47,927 nt of DNA, taken from Oscillospiraceae bacterium (GTDB taxonomy: Bacteria; Bacillota; Clostridia; Oscillospirales; Oscillospiraceae). The DNA is taken from positions 1 through 47,927 of the forward strand of contig JAILFJ010000149.1 of assembly GCA_024697625.1 (NCBI GenBank), given 5' to 3'. A program made the translations under genes and the position numbers. This document shows, in pieces, positions 31,563 to 38,190 of the stretch (within the stretch, counting starts at the first letter, position 1; every line of letters starts with the position of its first letter). The notes below the pieces were generated by a model. The model had not been told where the DNA came from. It did not search any database and was given only the letters and a program-made list of their open reading frames with translations.

Positions 31563-32857
31563 GCGGCGAGAGCTTATCCACCCTGATTCTGCTGGGCAGT
31601 TTCCTGGTTATGATCTTCCTGCGCTTTCCCATTGCATACTCTGTGGGCATTTCCACTGCGCTCTGCCTGCTGAGCATGGGCAAGAGCCTGACCATACTGC
31701 CCATGCAGATGGTGAAAGGCGTCTGGTCCTTCAGCCTGATGGCGGTTCCCTTCTTTATCACCATGGGCGTTCTGATGGGCACGGGCGGCATCTCTGAAAA
31801 GCTGATTGCCCTTGCCAATGCGCTGGTCGGCTGGATGCGGGGCGGGCTGGCCATGGTCAACATCGTCGCCTCCTACTTCTTTGGCGGCATCTCCGGCTCC
31901 GCATCGGCTGACACGGCCTCCCTCGGCTCCATCCTGATCCCGATGATGGTCGACGAGGGCTACGACGCCGACTTTTCCACCGCCGTCACCATCACTTCCT
32001 CCTGCGAAGGCCTGCTGGTCCCGCCCAGCCACAACATGGTCATCTACGCTACCACGGCGGGCAGTGTCTCGGTGGGCGCGCTGTTCATGGCGGGCTATCT
32101 CCCGGGAGCCCTTCTGGCGGTGGCGCTGATGGTGGGGTCCTACATCATCTCCGTCAAGCGGAACTATCCGAAGGGCAAACCCTTCTCCATTAAGAACTTC
32201 GTCAAACAGATCGGAAAGTCCATCTGGGCGCTGCTGGCCGTCCTGATCGTGGTCGTGGGCGTTGTGGGCGGCGTGTTTACCGCCACCGAGTCTGCAGCCA
32301 TCGCGGTTATTTACTCGCTGATTGTGTCGGTGTATATCTACAGAGGGCTGGACTGGAAGGGCGTCTGGAAGTGCCTGGAGCAGTGCATCGATACCCTGGC
32401 CATTGTGCTGATCCTGATCTCCCTCTCCGGTGCCTTCGGCTACTGCCTGACCACGCTGCACGTGCCTGCCAAGGCGGCCACCTTCATCACCAGCATCTCC
32501 AGCAATCCGGTCGTCGTGATTCTCCTGCTGAATGTAATTCTGCTCCTGCTGGGCATGATCATGGACATGGCGCCGATCATCCTGATCGCAACGCCCATCC
32601 TGCTCCCGGTGGCAATGAGCGTGGGCCTGCATCCGGTACAGTTTGGCATCATGATGGTGCTCAACTGCGGCATCGGTCTGCTGACCCCACCGGTCGGTGC
32701 GGTGCTGTTCATCGGCTCGGCCGTGGCGAAGCGCCCCATGGAGAAGATTGTCAAGGCGACGCTTCCGTTCTATCTGTGCATGATCGTCGCGCTGCTGCTG
32801 ATCTCGTTCATCCCCAACATCAGCCTGTGGCTGCCGAAGCTCACCGGCTCGCTGTAA
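31559..32857 (+). CDS. dctM: TRAP transporter large membrane subunit
   Basis: Sodium-driven large subunit with about 12 membrane segments, 432 residues. The N-terminus has LRFPIAYSVGISTALCLL. The family block FFGGISGSASADTASLGSIL is present, then TITSSCEGLLVPPSHNMVIY and, late, TPPVGAVLFIGSAVAK. Together with DctP and DctQ it forms a complete tripartite ATP-independent transporter. The overlap with dctQ (ATGA) indicates coupled translation. It is followed by the KdgF-like cupin after 90 nt with no terminator between. Confidence 0.96.
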   Translation: MSGESLSTLILLGSFLVMIFLRFPIAYSVGISTALCLLSMGKSLTILPMQMVKGVWSFSLMAVPFFITMGVLMGTGGISEKLIALANALVGWMRGGLAMVNIVASYFFGGISGSASADTASLGSILIPMMVDEGYDADFSTAVTITSSCEGLLVPPSHNMVIYATTAGSVSVGALFMAGYLPGALLAVALMVGSYIISVKRNYPKGKPFSIKNFVKQIGKSIWALLAVLIVVVGVVGGVFTATESAAIAVIYSLIVSVYIYRGLDWKGVWKCLEQCIDTLAIVLILISLSGAFGYCLTTLHVPAKAATFITSISSNPVVVILLLNVILLLLGMIMDMAPIILIATPILLPVAMSVGLHPVQFGIMMVLNCGIGLLTPPVGAVLFIGSAVAKRPMEKIVKATLPFYLCMIVALLLISFIPNISLWLPKLTGSL

Positions 32858-32947
32858 GCTCGCTTTATCCCGTGCGGATCGAATCTGCAGACTGCGCCGG
32901 CAGTTTCCGCTGCCGGTACCGTCTGCATTGACACAAAGGAGAAGTCT

Positions 32948-33292
32948 ATGAATATCCCGGAAAAGAAACAGCGCTGGGTCCCCTATGAGGAGACGCTGCC
33001 CCAGTACACTGCCCCGGGCGTGACACGCAGGATTCTGGCCTATACCGATAACCTGATGTGCGTGGAGAACCGCTTCGAATACGGTGCGGTGGGAAGCCTT
33101 CACAGCCATCCCCACACACAGATCACCTATGTTGTCTCTGGGGAATTTTCTTTCACGATCGATGGGGAAACCCGTACGGTGCGCGCCGGTGATACGCTTC
33201 TGAAGGAAGACGGAGTCGAGCACGGCTGTATCTGCCTGAGCCCTGGCGTTCTGCTGGATATCTTCACGCCCATGCGGGAAGATTTTCTCTGA
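32948..33292 (+). CDS. Cupin protein, KdgF-like
   Basis: Single-domain cupin of 114 residues. Cupin motif 1 has the metal ligands GSLHSHPHTQITYVVSGEF; motif 2 is around AGDTLLKEDGVEHGC. The HSHPHxQ arrangement and short length resemble KdgF, which linearises 4,5-unsaturated uronates from pectin and alginate breakdown (known role). Position behind a TRAP transporter and next to uxa genes supports a role with unsaturated galacturonate. The ribosome site is AAAGGAGAAG. A strong terminator follows, making it the last gene of the TRAP operon. The function remains an inference; many small cupins look similar. Confidence 0.85.
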   Translation: MNIPEKKQRWVPYEETLPQYTAPGVTRRILAYTDNLMCVENRFEYGAVGSLHSHPHTQITYVVSGEFSFTIDGETRTVRAGDTLLKEDGVEHGCICLSPGVLLDIFTPMREDFL

Positions 33293-33337
33293 GAACGCAG
33301 AGAAGAGGGGAGCCGTTTCTCCTGTACGGAAAACAAT

Positions 33338-33386
33338 AAAAATGCTGCACGGTCAGTTCACTGCGATCTGACTGTGCAGCATTTTT
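33338..33386. terminator. Strong bidirectional terminator
   Basis: AAAAATGCTGCAC plus GTCAG pairs with CTGAC plus GTGCAGCATTTTT (single mismatch region), 11-nt loop. Works for the TRAP operon and the minus-strand gene at 33480. Confidence 0.9.
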
Positions 33387-33479
33387 GTGGTGATACTTTA
33401 TCCTGATATTCCCGCAGCTCCGGACAGCTTCCGAACACGGCAGGCTGCCGAAGCGCGCGTCGGGAAGAGCGGCCGGCAG

Positions 33480-33721
33480 TTACCAGCGCAGCTCTCTGCC
33501 AAAGTGTTTGGCGTATTCCTCTTTCGTCATGATCTGTGTGCTGACGTGGAGCGCCGAAGCGAATTCGAGCGCCTTTTCTTTACCGGGCACAGGCGCAACC
33601 ACCGTGCCGTCCTGACGGACCAGCCAGTACTTCTTGCCGTCACCGTCATCGACAATCAGACCGCCGGTAACACTTTCCAATCAATGTTGTCGAGCTTCAT
33701 GGGTTCCTTGCTGTTGTTCAT
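33480..33721 (-). CDS. Small double-glycine-leader peptide gene, apparently frameshifted
   Basis: The best start is ATG 33721, with GGAGG 7 nt upstream (33729-33733), giving MNNSKEPMKLDNIDW. This frame stops after 21 codons, while the next frame stays open to 33480 (SVTGGLIVDDGDGKKYWLVR onward, ending GRELRW). Adding one base to the AAA run at 33674-33676 joins them into an 81-residue protein. In the joined protein LDNIDWKSVTGG matches the double-glycine leader pattern (Leu -12, acidic -8, hydrophobic -7 and -4, GG), so the product could be a secreted peptide of about 54 residues. Without repair, a 66-residue product could start at TTG 33680 but has no ribosome site. No peptidase-type exporter is nearby. 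The deletion may be real or an assembly error. Confidence 0.6.
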
Positions 33722-33784
33722 ATATATTCCTCCATTGCTGCTGTCTTTGTTTCTCTTCCTGCGCGGTTATGGTAACATGTGTTC

Positions 33785-33800
33785 TGTCACAGAAGTGACA
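33785..33800 (-). promoter_or_regulatory. Palindromic candidate operator
   Basis: TGTCAC-AGAA-GTGACA, a perfect 6+4+6 palindrome 20 nt downstream of the -10 at 33820 and upstream of the frameshifted small gene. It could be an operator in the leader; the regulator is unknown. Confidence 0.45.
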
Positions 33801-33819
33801 CACTGTGAAAGTTGTTCCG

Positions 33820-33848
33820 ATTATATCATCTGGAGAGAAACCCATCAA
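33820..33848 (-). promoter_or_regulatory. Promoter of the small double-glycine peptide gene
   Basis: Minus strand TTGATG (33848-33843), 17-nt spacer, TATAAT (33825-33820), about 100 nt upstream of ATG 33721. Confidence 0.65.
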
Positions 33849-33861
33849 GTGTTTTTAAAAG

Positions 33862-33898
33862 AATAAAGCCCTGAAACATGATATTTCAGAGCTTTATT
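33862..33898 (-). terminator. Terminator of the tRNA unit
   Basis: AATAAAGC, CTGAAA / TTTCAG, GCTTTATT with one-base interruptions and a 7-nt loop. On the minus strand it follows tRNA-Glu and is followed by CTTTT. Confidence 0.8.
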
Positions 33899-33900
33899 TC

Positions 33901-33975
33901 TGGTGACCCGTACGGGATTTGAACCCATGTTACCGCCGTGAAAGGGCGGTGTCTTAACCACTTGACCAACGGGCC
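33901..33975 (-). tRNA. tRNA-Glu (anticodon UUC)
   Basis: A full cloverleaf can be folded on the minus strand: acceptor GGCCCGT / ACGGGTC, D-arm with GGTCAAGTGGTTAAG, anticodon loop CTTTCAC giving UUC, T-arm with GGTTCAAATCC. CCA is encoded at the 3' end (33903-33901). It is the second gene of a two-tRNA transcript with tRNA-Met. Confidence 0.96.
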
Positions 33976-33980
33976 GAATG

Positions 33981-34005
33981 AAAGCCGCAGTGCTGCTGCG
34001 GCTTT
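33981..34005 (-). other. Hairpin between the two tRNA genes
   Basis: Perfect 10-bp stem AAAGCCGCAG / CTGCGGCTTT with a 5-nt loop fills the spacer between the tRNAs. A processing signal or partial terminator is likely. Confidence 0.7.
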
Positions 34006-34006
34006 A

Positions 34007-34083
34007 TGGTAGCGGCACCTGGATTTGAACCGGGGACACTGCGGGTATGAACCGCATGCTCTAGCCAGCTGAGCTATGCCGCC
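34007..34083 (-). tRNA. tRNA-Met (anticodon CAU)
   Basis: Minus-strand cloverleaf: acceptor GGCGGCA / TGCCGCT (G-U pairs), D-arm TAGCTCAGCTGGCTAGAGCA, anticodon loop TTCATAC giving CAU, T-arm GGTTCAAATCC, encoded CCA. The anticodon stem lacks the three G-C pairs of initiator tRNA, so elongator Met is more likely; tRNA-Ile2 (lysidine-modified CAU) cannot be ruled out. Confidence 0.92.
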
Positions 34084-34102
34084 ATTTCCGAATAGCACGC
34101 GT

Positions 34103-34131
34103 ATTTTAGCAGATCAGACCTGAATTGTCAA
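34103..34131 (-). promoter_or_regulatory. tRNA promoter
   Basis: Minus strand TTGACA (34131-34126), 17-nt spacer, TAAAAT (34108-34103), about 20 nt upstream of tRNA-Met. Typical strong stable-RNA promoter. Confidence 0.85.
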
Positions 34132-34274
34132 CAGTTTTTTTACACTGTGTCTCTTGCTTTCGGAGAGACGATGTGATAGGCTTTGTTTCAGGAGACAGGC
34201 ACCGGTCTGCCGATGTGTATTACCTGTGGCCTGTGAAACACTGCTGAGAAGGATATGCTGCGAAATAATACTTT

Positions 34275-35630
34275 ATGACTCACAGTACCAATCGAATGGA
34301 ACAATCCTGGTATGAGAGAAAGCGGGAGAGGAGCCTGCCGCATGTCGGACAGAGAATTGTCAAGACCTCTGTCGCGGTTTTCATCTGCCTCCTGATCTCA
34401 TACATCCTTGGCTACCGCGGCTCGGAGATGCCGACGGAGTCCTGCATCACGGCCATCATCTGCATGCAGCCCTATGTGAGAGACAGCCGCGACTTTGCGC
34501 TTGCCCGTTTTATCGGGACGATGATCGGCGCGGTGTGGGGGCTGCTGTTTCTGCTGCTCCTGCTGGTCTTTCCACGGATGGGCAGCATCCTCCCGCTGGT
34601 CTATGCCCGTATGGCAATCGGCGTGCTGCTGAGCCTCTATACCTCTGTTCTGCTGCGACGGCCGGATGCTGCGGGGCTTTCCGCCATTGTGTTTCTCTGT
34701 GTTGTGATCTCCTTCCCGGAGATCGAGGAACCGCTCTCCCAGGCGCTGGAAAGAATTCTGAACCTGTTTATCGGGACCACTGTGGCGATTGCCGTCAATG
34801 TCTTCCGTCTTCCCCGGGAGAAGCACCGCAACCAGGTGTTTTTCCTCAGGACGAAGGCGCTGGTACCGGACCGCTTCTCCCAGATTGCCCCGGTGGCCAT
34901 GTTCCGCCTGAACTATCTCTACGCCGACGGCGCGCGGATCTGCCTGATGTCGGAGCATGCCCCGGCCTTCTTTATCATGCAGATGAGCTCCACCAGGGTG
35001 AACACCCCGCTCATCGTGATGGATGGGGCGGCGATCTACGACTTCAACGAGAACCGCTTTCTCCAGACCGAAAATCTCCCCGTGGAGGATTCGGAAAAGA
35101 TTCAGGAGCGGCTGAGAAGTCTTGGCCTGAGCTACTTTATCTATACTGTGCACAACAACAAGACCAGTATCTTCCATGAGGGCGAGCTCACCACCGAGGA
35201 GCGGCAGGTCCTGGACCGCATGCGCCGTTCGCCCTATCGGGATTATCTCGAAGGCGAGATTCTTTCGATGGAAGAGATCGTGTATTTCAAGGTGATTGAC
35301 CGGGACGACAGGCTGGCTGAGACCGAGGCGCATCTCTACAGCGTCATGCCGAAAGGAAAGGTGCGTGCGGTCCGCCGCCGGCAGGCCGGAGCACCGGGAA
35401 TCAGCGGGCTGTATATCTATGCGCACACGGCGACGATGGAGCAGGCGGAGAGCCGGCTCATGAAGATGCTGCAGGCGGATAATCCCAGCCTGGTTCCGGT
35501 GGATCTCCGGCTCCGTGCCGAGCACTACTCTGAGCGCGACGCGATGCACATCCTCAACCAGCTGGCCAACCGCTATGAACCGGTCAGGCTGCCCGGAGGG
35601 CTCAGGAAGCTCTTCGGCCGGAAGAGCTGA
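34275..35630 (+). CDS. FUSC/aromatic acid exporter-type membrane protein fused to a HAD-like domain
   Basis: A 451-residue protein in two parts. Residues 1-200 resemble the aromatic acid exporter / FUSC-like family: membrane segments beginning VKTSVAVFICLLISYILGY, then ITAIICMQPYVRDSRDFALA and LNLFIGTTVAIAVNVFRLPR. Residues about 205-440 resemble the Cof-type (IIB) HAD fold: LMSEHAPAFFIMQ, NTPLIVMDGAAIYDFNENRF and a cap-like stretch. The catalytic DxDGT is replaced by YADGA, so phosphatase activity is doubtful and the domain may only bind a ligand. No clear ribosome site lies near ATG 34275; a 7-codon ORF (ATG 34255, MLRNNTL) with GAGAAGGA ends overlapping this start, so coupled translation is possible. 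It is divergent from the tRNA genes. Function unknown. Confidence 0.82.
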   Translation: MTHSTNRMEQSWYERKRERSLPHVGQRIVKTSVAVFICLLISYILGYRGSEMPTESCITAIICMQPYVRDSRDFALARFIGTMIGAVWGLLFLLLLLVFPRMGSILPLVYARMAIGVLLSLYTSVLLRRPDAAGLSAIVFLCVVISFPEIEEPLSQALERILNLFIGTTVAIAVNVFRLPREKHRNQVFFLRTKALVPDRFSQIAPVAMFRLNYLYADGARICLMSEHAPAFFIMQMSSTRVNTPLIVMDGAAIYDFNENRFLQTENLPVEDSEKIQERLRSLGLSYFIYTVHNNKTSIFHEGELTTEERQVLDRMRRSPYRDYLEGEILSMEEIVYFKVIDRDDRLAETEAHLYSVMPKGKVRAVRRRQAGAPGISGLYIYAHTATMEQAESRLMKMLQADNPSLVPVDLRLRAEHYSERDAMHILNQLANRYEPVRLPGGLRKLFGRKS

Positions 35631-35640
35631 AAATTTTTTC

Positions 35641-35669
35641 TTGACAAATCCTTTTCCCGGGATTATTAT
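35641..35669 (+). promoter_or_regulatory. Promoter of the trpXYZ operon
   Basis: TTGACA (35641-35646), 17-nt spacer, TATTAT (35664-35669), immediately before the T-box leader. The spacing from the stop codon at 35630 is only 10 nt. Confidence 0.85.
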
Positions 35670-35687
35670 GCACTCAATTTCATATGA

Positions 35688-35960
35688 AACCGTTGATGAA
35701 GAGTAAGTAGCCGGTCTGATGCCGATACAGAGAACTGTGGATGCTGAGATCACAGTACGGACAGGATTGTGTGAATGGACTTCGGAGGGCAATCGGAAGG
35801 CGAAGCAGTTTCGCCCTATGTGCGACGGAGCAGCACTCCGTGAACAAAGCTGCCGGATGTTGGTCCGGGTTGAGGTGGACGCGAGAGCGTCAAGCCGGGT
35901 GGTACCGCAGGAGTGTTTGATTCCTGTCCCAGCATGAACTGTGCTGAGACAGGTTTTTTT
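35688..35960 (+). promoter_or_regulatory. Tryptophan T-box riboswitch
   Basis: The leader has the T-box elements in order. Stem I ends with GTGTGAATGGACTT at 35771-35782, whose GAA-TGG-A fits a specifier loop, giving specifier UGG (Trp, 35776-35778). The antiterminator T-box sequence CGGGTGGTACCGC is at 35896-35908. The terminator CCTGTC-C-CAGCA / TGCTG-A-GACAGG at 35923-35953 is followed by seven T. Uncharged tRNA-Trp should pair with UGG and the T-box and allow read-through. Tryptophan T-boxes are known upstream of trpXYZ-type transporters, which matches the genes that follow. This is the only content of the long gene-free stretch 35631-36125 besides a short ORF at 35995. Confidence 0.95.
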
Positions 35961-35994
35961 GTTGGATGACGGAATGAAGAGGAGCGTGTGCATT

Positions 35995-36036
35995 ATGGCA
36001 ATACTGGATAAACGATGGCGGGCGCCGGGAAACTGA
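35995..36036 (+). CDS. Possible 13-codon leader peptide with one Trp codon
   Basis: ATG 35995 with GAGGAG at 35979-35984 gives MAILDKRWRAPGN. It lies between the T-box terminator and trpX, so it is transcribed only on read-through. The good ribosome site and single Trp codon suggest a second control step, as for the leader peptide after the T-box in the B. subtilis anti-TRAP operon (known precedent). It could equally be chance. Confidence 0.35.
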   Translation: MAILDKRWRAPGN

Positions 36037-36125
36037 AAGCGCAGACCCAAAGCCGTAAAAAAAACGAATAGTGATATTGATAATAATGCAAATAATGCAA
36101 AAAAAATGTAAAGGAGTACAGAATC

Positions 36126-37169
36126 ATGAAAAAAACAGTTTACAGAGTACTTTCCACCGTCATGATGATCGCCCTGGTCCTCAGCCTGGGCACAGCCGCG
36201 TTTGCCGCTGACGGAAGCGGGGAAGTCTACAGGATCGGCATCTGCAACTATGTTGACGATGCGTCCCTGAATCAGATCGTGGAGAATATCGAGGCCAGAC
36301 TTGCCGAGATCAGCGAGGAGAAGGGCGTCCAGTTCGACATCAGATACGACAACTGCAACGCGGATGCCAATGTCATGGCCCAGATCATCCAGAACTTTAT
36401 CGCCGACGAGGTCGACCTGATGGTCGGCGTCGCGACGCCGGTGGCCATGGCCATGCAGGGTGCGACGGAAGAGAATGCGATTCCCGTCGTCTTTGCCGCG
36501 GTCTCCGACCCTATCTCCACAGGACTCGTGGCCTCCATGGACGAGCCGGGCGAGAACATCACCGGCACCTCTGACGGCCTGGACACGGCCGCCGTCATGA
36601 AGCTCATCTTTGCCGCCGATCCCGATGCCGACAGCATTGCCCTCCTTTACGATATGGGTCAGGATGCTTCCACGACCCCGATTGCGGAAGCAAAGGCCTT
36701 CCTGGACGGGAAGGGCATCTCCTACCGTGATTACAACGGCACCACCGTGGACGAGGTCATGCTGGCGGTAGACGCCCTGATCGCGGACGGAGTGGACGCG
36801 GTCTTTACCCCGACCGACAATACGATCATGACGGCCGAGCTCTCCATCTACGAGCAGCTGGCCGAGGCGGGCATCCCGCACTACACCGGGGCCGATTCCT
36901 TCGCGCTCAACGGCGCCTTCGTCGGCTACGGCGTGGACTATGCCAAGCTCGGCGTCGTAACCGCCGACATGGTGGCCGAGATCCTTCTGGAGGGCGCACA
37001 CCCCGGCGCCACCCCGGTCCGGACCTTTGACAACGGCACCGCCACGGTCAATACCGAGACCTGCGAGCTCCTCGGCCTGAACTATGACGAGATCGCGGAA
37101 GCCTTCGCCCCTCTCTGCACCCAGGTCAACCCGATCACGACGGCCGAATCCTTCGGCGATCTGAGCTGA
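36126..37169 (+). CDS. trpX: ABC transporter substrate-binding protein (TrpX-like)
   Basis: Extracytoplasmic binding protein of the ABC_sub_bind family (TrpX/YcjN-independent group), 347 residues. A signal peptide ends at TAAFA before ADGSG, with no lipobox. Diagnostic segments are YRIGICNYVDDASLNQIVE, FDIRYDNCNADANVM, VDLMVGVATPVAMAMQ, PVVFAAVSDPISTGLV, NITGTSDGLD and AVFTPTDNTIM. The Trp T-box upstream predicts tryptophan as the ligand; T-box specificity is the main basis for that. The ribosome site is AAAGGAG. It is followed by permease and ATPase genes to make a full importer. Confidence 0.92.
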   Translation: MKKTVYRVLSTVMMIALVLSLGTAAFAADGSGEVYRIGICNYVDDASLNQIVENIEARLAEISEEKGVQFDIRYDNCNADANVMAQIIQNFIADEVDLMVGVATPVAMAMQGATEENAIPVVFAAVSDPISTGLVASMDEPGENITGTSDGLDTAAVMKLIFAADPDADSIALLYDMGQDASTTPIAEAKAFLDGKGISYRDYNGTTVDEVMLAVDALIADGVDAVFTPTDNTIMTAELSIYEQLAEAGIPHYTGADSFALNGAFVGYGVDYAKLGVVTADMVAEILLEGAHPGATPVRTFDNGTATVNTETCELLGLNYDEIAEAFAPLCTQVNPITTAESFGDLS

Positions 37170-37256
37170 CGGAAAGACGGGACGCATGCTGAGGGACCGG
37201 AAGGACGAGAATCGGAAAGAACGAGAAACAGAAAGACTGGAAGTGAGTAAACCGCA

Positions 37257-38183
37257 ATGACATTTTCTGCCGCACTTGGCCTGGGGCAGACGGCGCTGGA
37301 GCTGGGACTGATCAATTCTTTGACGGTCCTGGCTCTGTTCCTGAGCTACTCCATGCTCAATGTCTGCGACCTGTCCACAGACGGGTGCTTCACACTGGGC
37401 GCCTGCGTCGGGGCCGTTGTCGCCATCTCCGGCCATCCATGGCTCGCGCTGCCGGCTGCCATGGCCGCCGGGATTGCCTCGGGCTTTGTGACCGCGGTAC
37501 TGCAGACGCGCATGGGGATTGAGAGCCTCCTCGCGGGGATCATCGTCAACACCGGGCTGTATTCCATCAACATCGCCGTGATGGGAAACTCGTCCCTGCT
37601 CAACATGAACAAGACCGTTACCGTTTTTACCAAGGCGAAGGACCTGCTGAAGGACAGCTTCCTCGCCGGGCAGTATAAGCTTCTCGTGGCCCTGATCGCG
37701 GTGGCGCTGACCATTCTGTTTCTCTCGCTGTTTCTGAGGACCCGGCTGGGACTTGCGATCCGGGCGACAGGCAACAACCCGGATATGGTGCGCTCGTCCT
37801 CCATCAACCCCGCCTTTACCACAACGGTCGGCCTCTGCATCGCCAACGCCTTTACGGCGCTTTCCGGCTGCCTGCTGGCCCAGTCGCAGAAGTCCGTGAA
37901 CATCGATATCGGCTCCGGCATGGTGACGGTTGCGCTGGCCAGCCTCCTGATCGGCGGGACCTTCATGGGGAAGGGCAGTATCACGAAGCGGGCGATCGGA
38001 GTGGTCCTGGGTTCGTTCATCTTCCGCCTGGTCTACGCCATTGCGCTGCGCTTCCATATGCCGGCCTCCATGCTGAAGCTGGTCTCCGCGCTCATCGTGA
38101 TCGCTGCGATCTCCGGGCCTTATCTGAAGAAGCAGGCGCCGCTCATCCGGCAGCGTCTGAAGCACATGGACAGAGGGGAGTGA
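37257..38183 (+). CDS. trpY: ABC transporter permease (TrpY-like)
   Basis: Membrane subunit of 308 residues from the branched-chain-type permease family (BPD_transp_2). It has about eight or nine hydrophobic segments, the early segment STDGCFTLGACVGAVVA and the late cytoplasmic loop TRLGLAIRATGNNPDMVRSS, the ATPase-coupling helix typical of this family. The ribosome site GGAAGTGAG is moderate and there is an 87-nt gap after trpX with no hairpin. The ATPase gene begins 7 nt after its stop. Confidence 0.92.
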   Translation: MTFSAALGLGQTALELGLINSLTVLALFLSYSMLNVCDLSTDGCFTLGACVGAVVAISGHPWLALPAAMAAGIASGFVTAVLQTRMGIESLLAGIIVNTGLYSINIAVMGNSSLLNMNKTVTVFTKAKDLLKDSFLAGQYKLLVALIAVALTILFLSLFLRTRLGLAIRATGNNPDMVRSSSINPAFTTTVGLCIANAFTALSGCLLAQSQKSVNIDIGSGMVTVALASLLIGGTFMGKGSITKRAIGVVLGSFIFRLVYAIALRFHMPASMLKLVSALIVIAAISGPYLKKQAPLIRQRLKHMDRGE

Positions 38184-38190
38184 GAGAGCC

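Noticed and set aside
31574-33223. Minus-strand frame opposite dctM and the cupin gene
   Set aside because: Composition (His, Gln, Asp-rich) is typical of antisense translation of a membrane protein gene.
33981-34005. Hairpin between tRNAs considered as a separate small RNA
   Set aside because: It has no promoter of its own and fits the spacer of a two-tRNA transcript.
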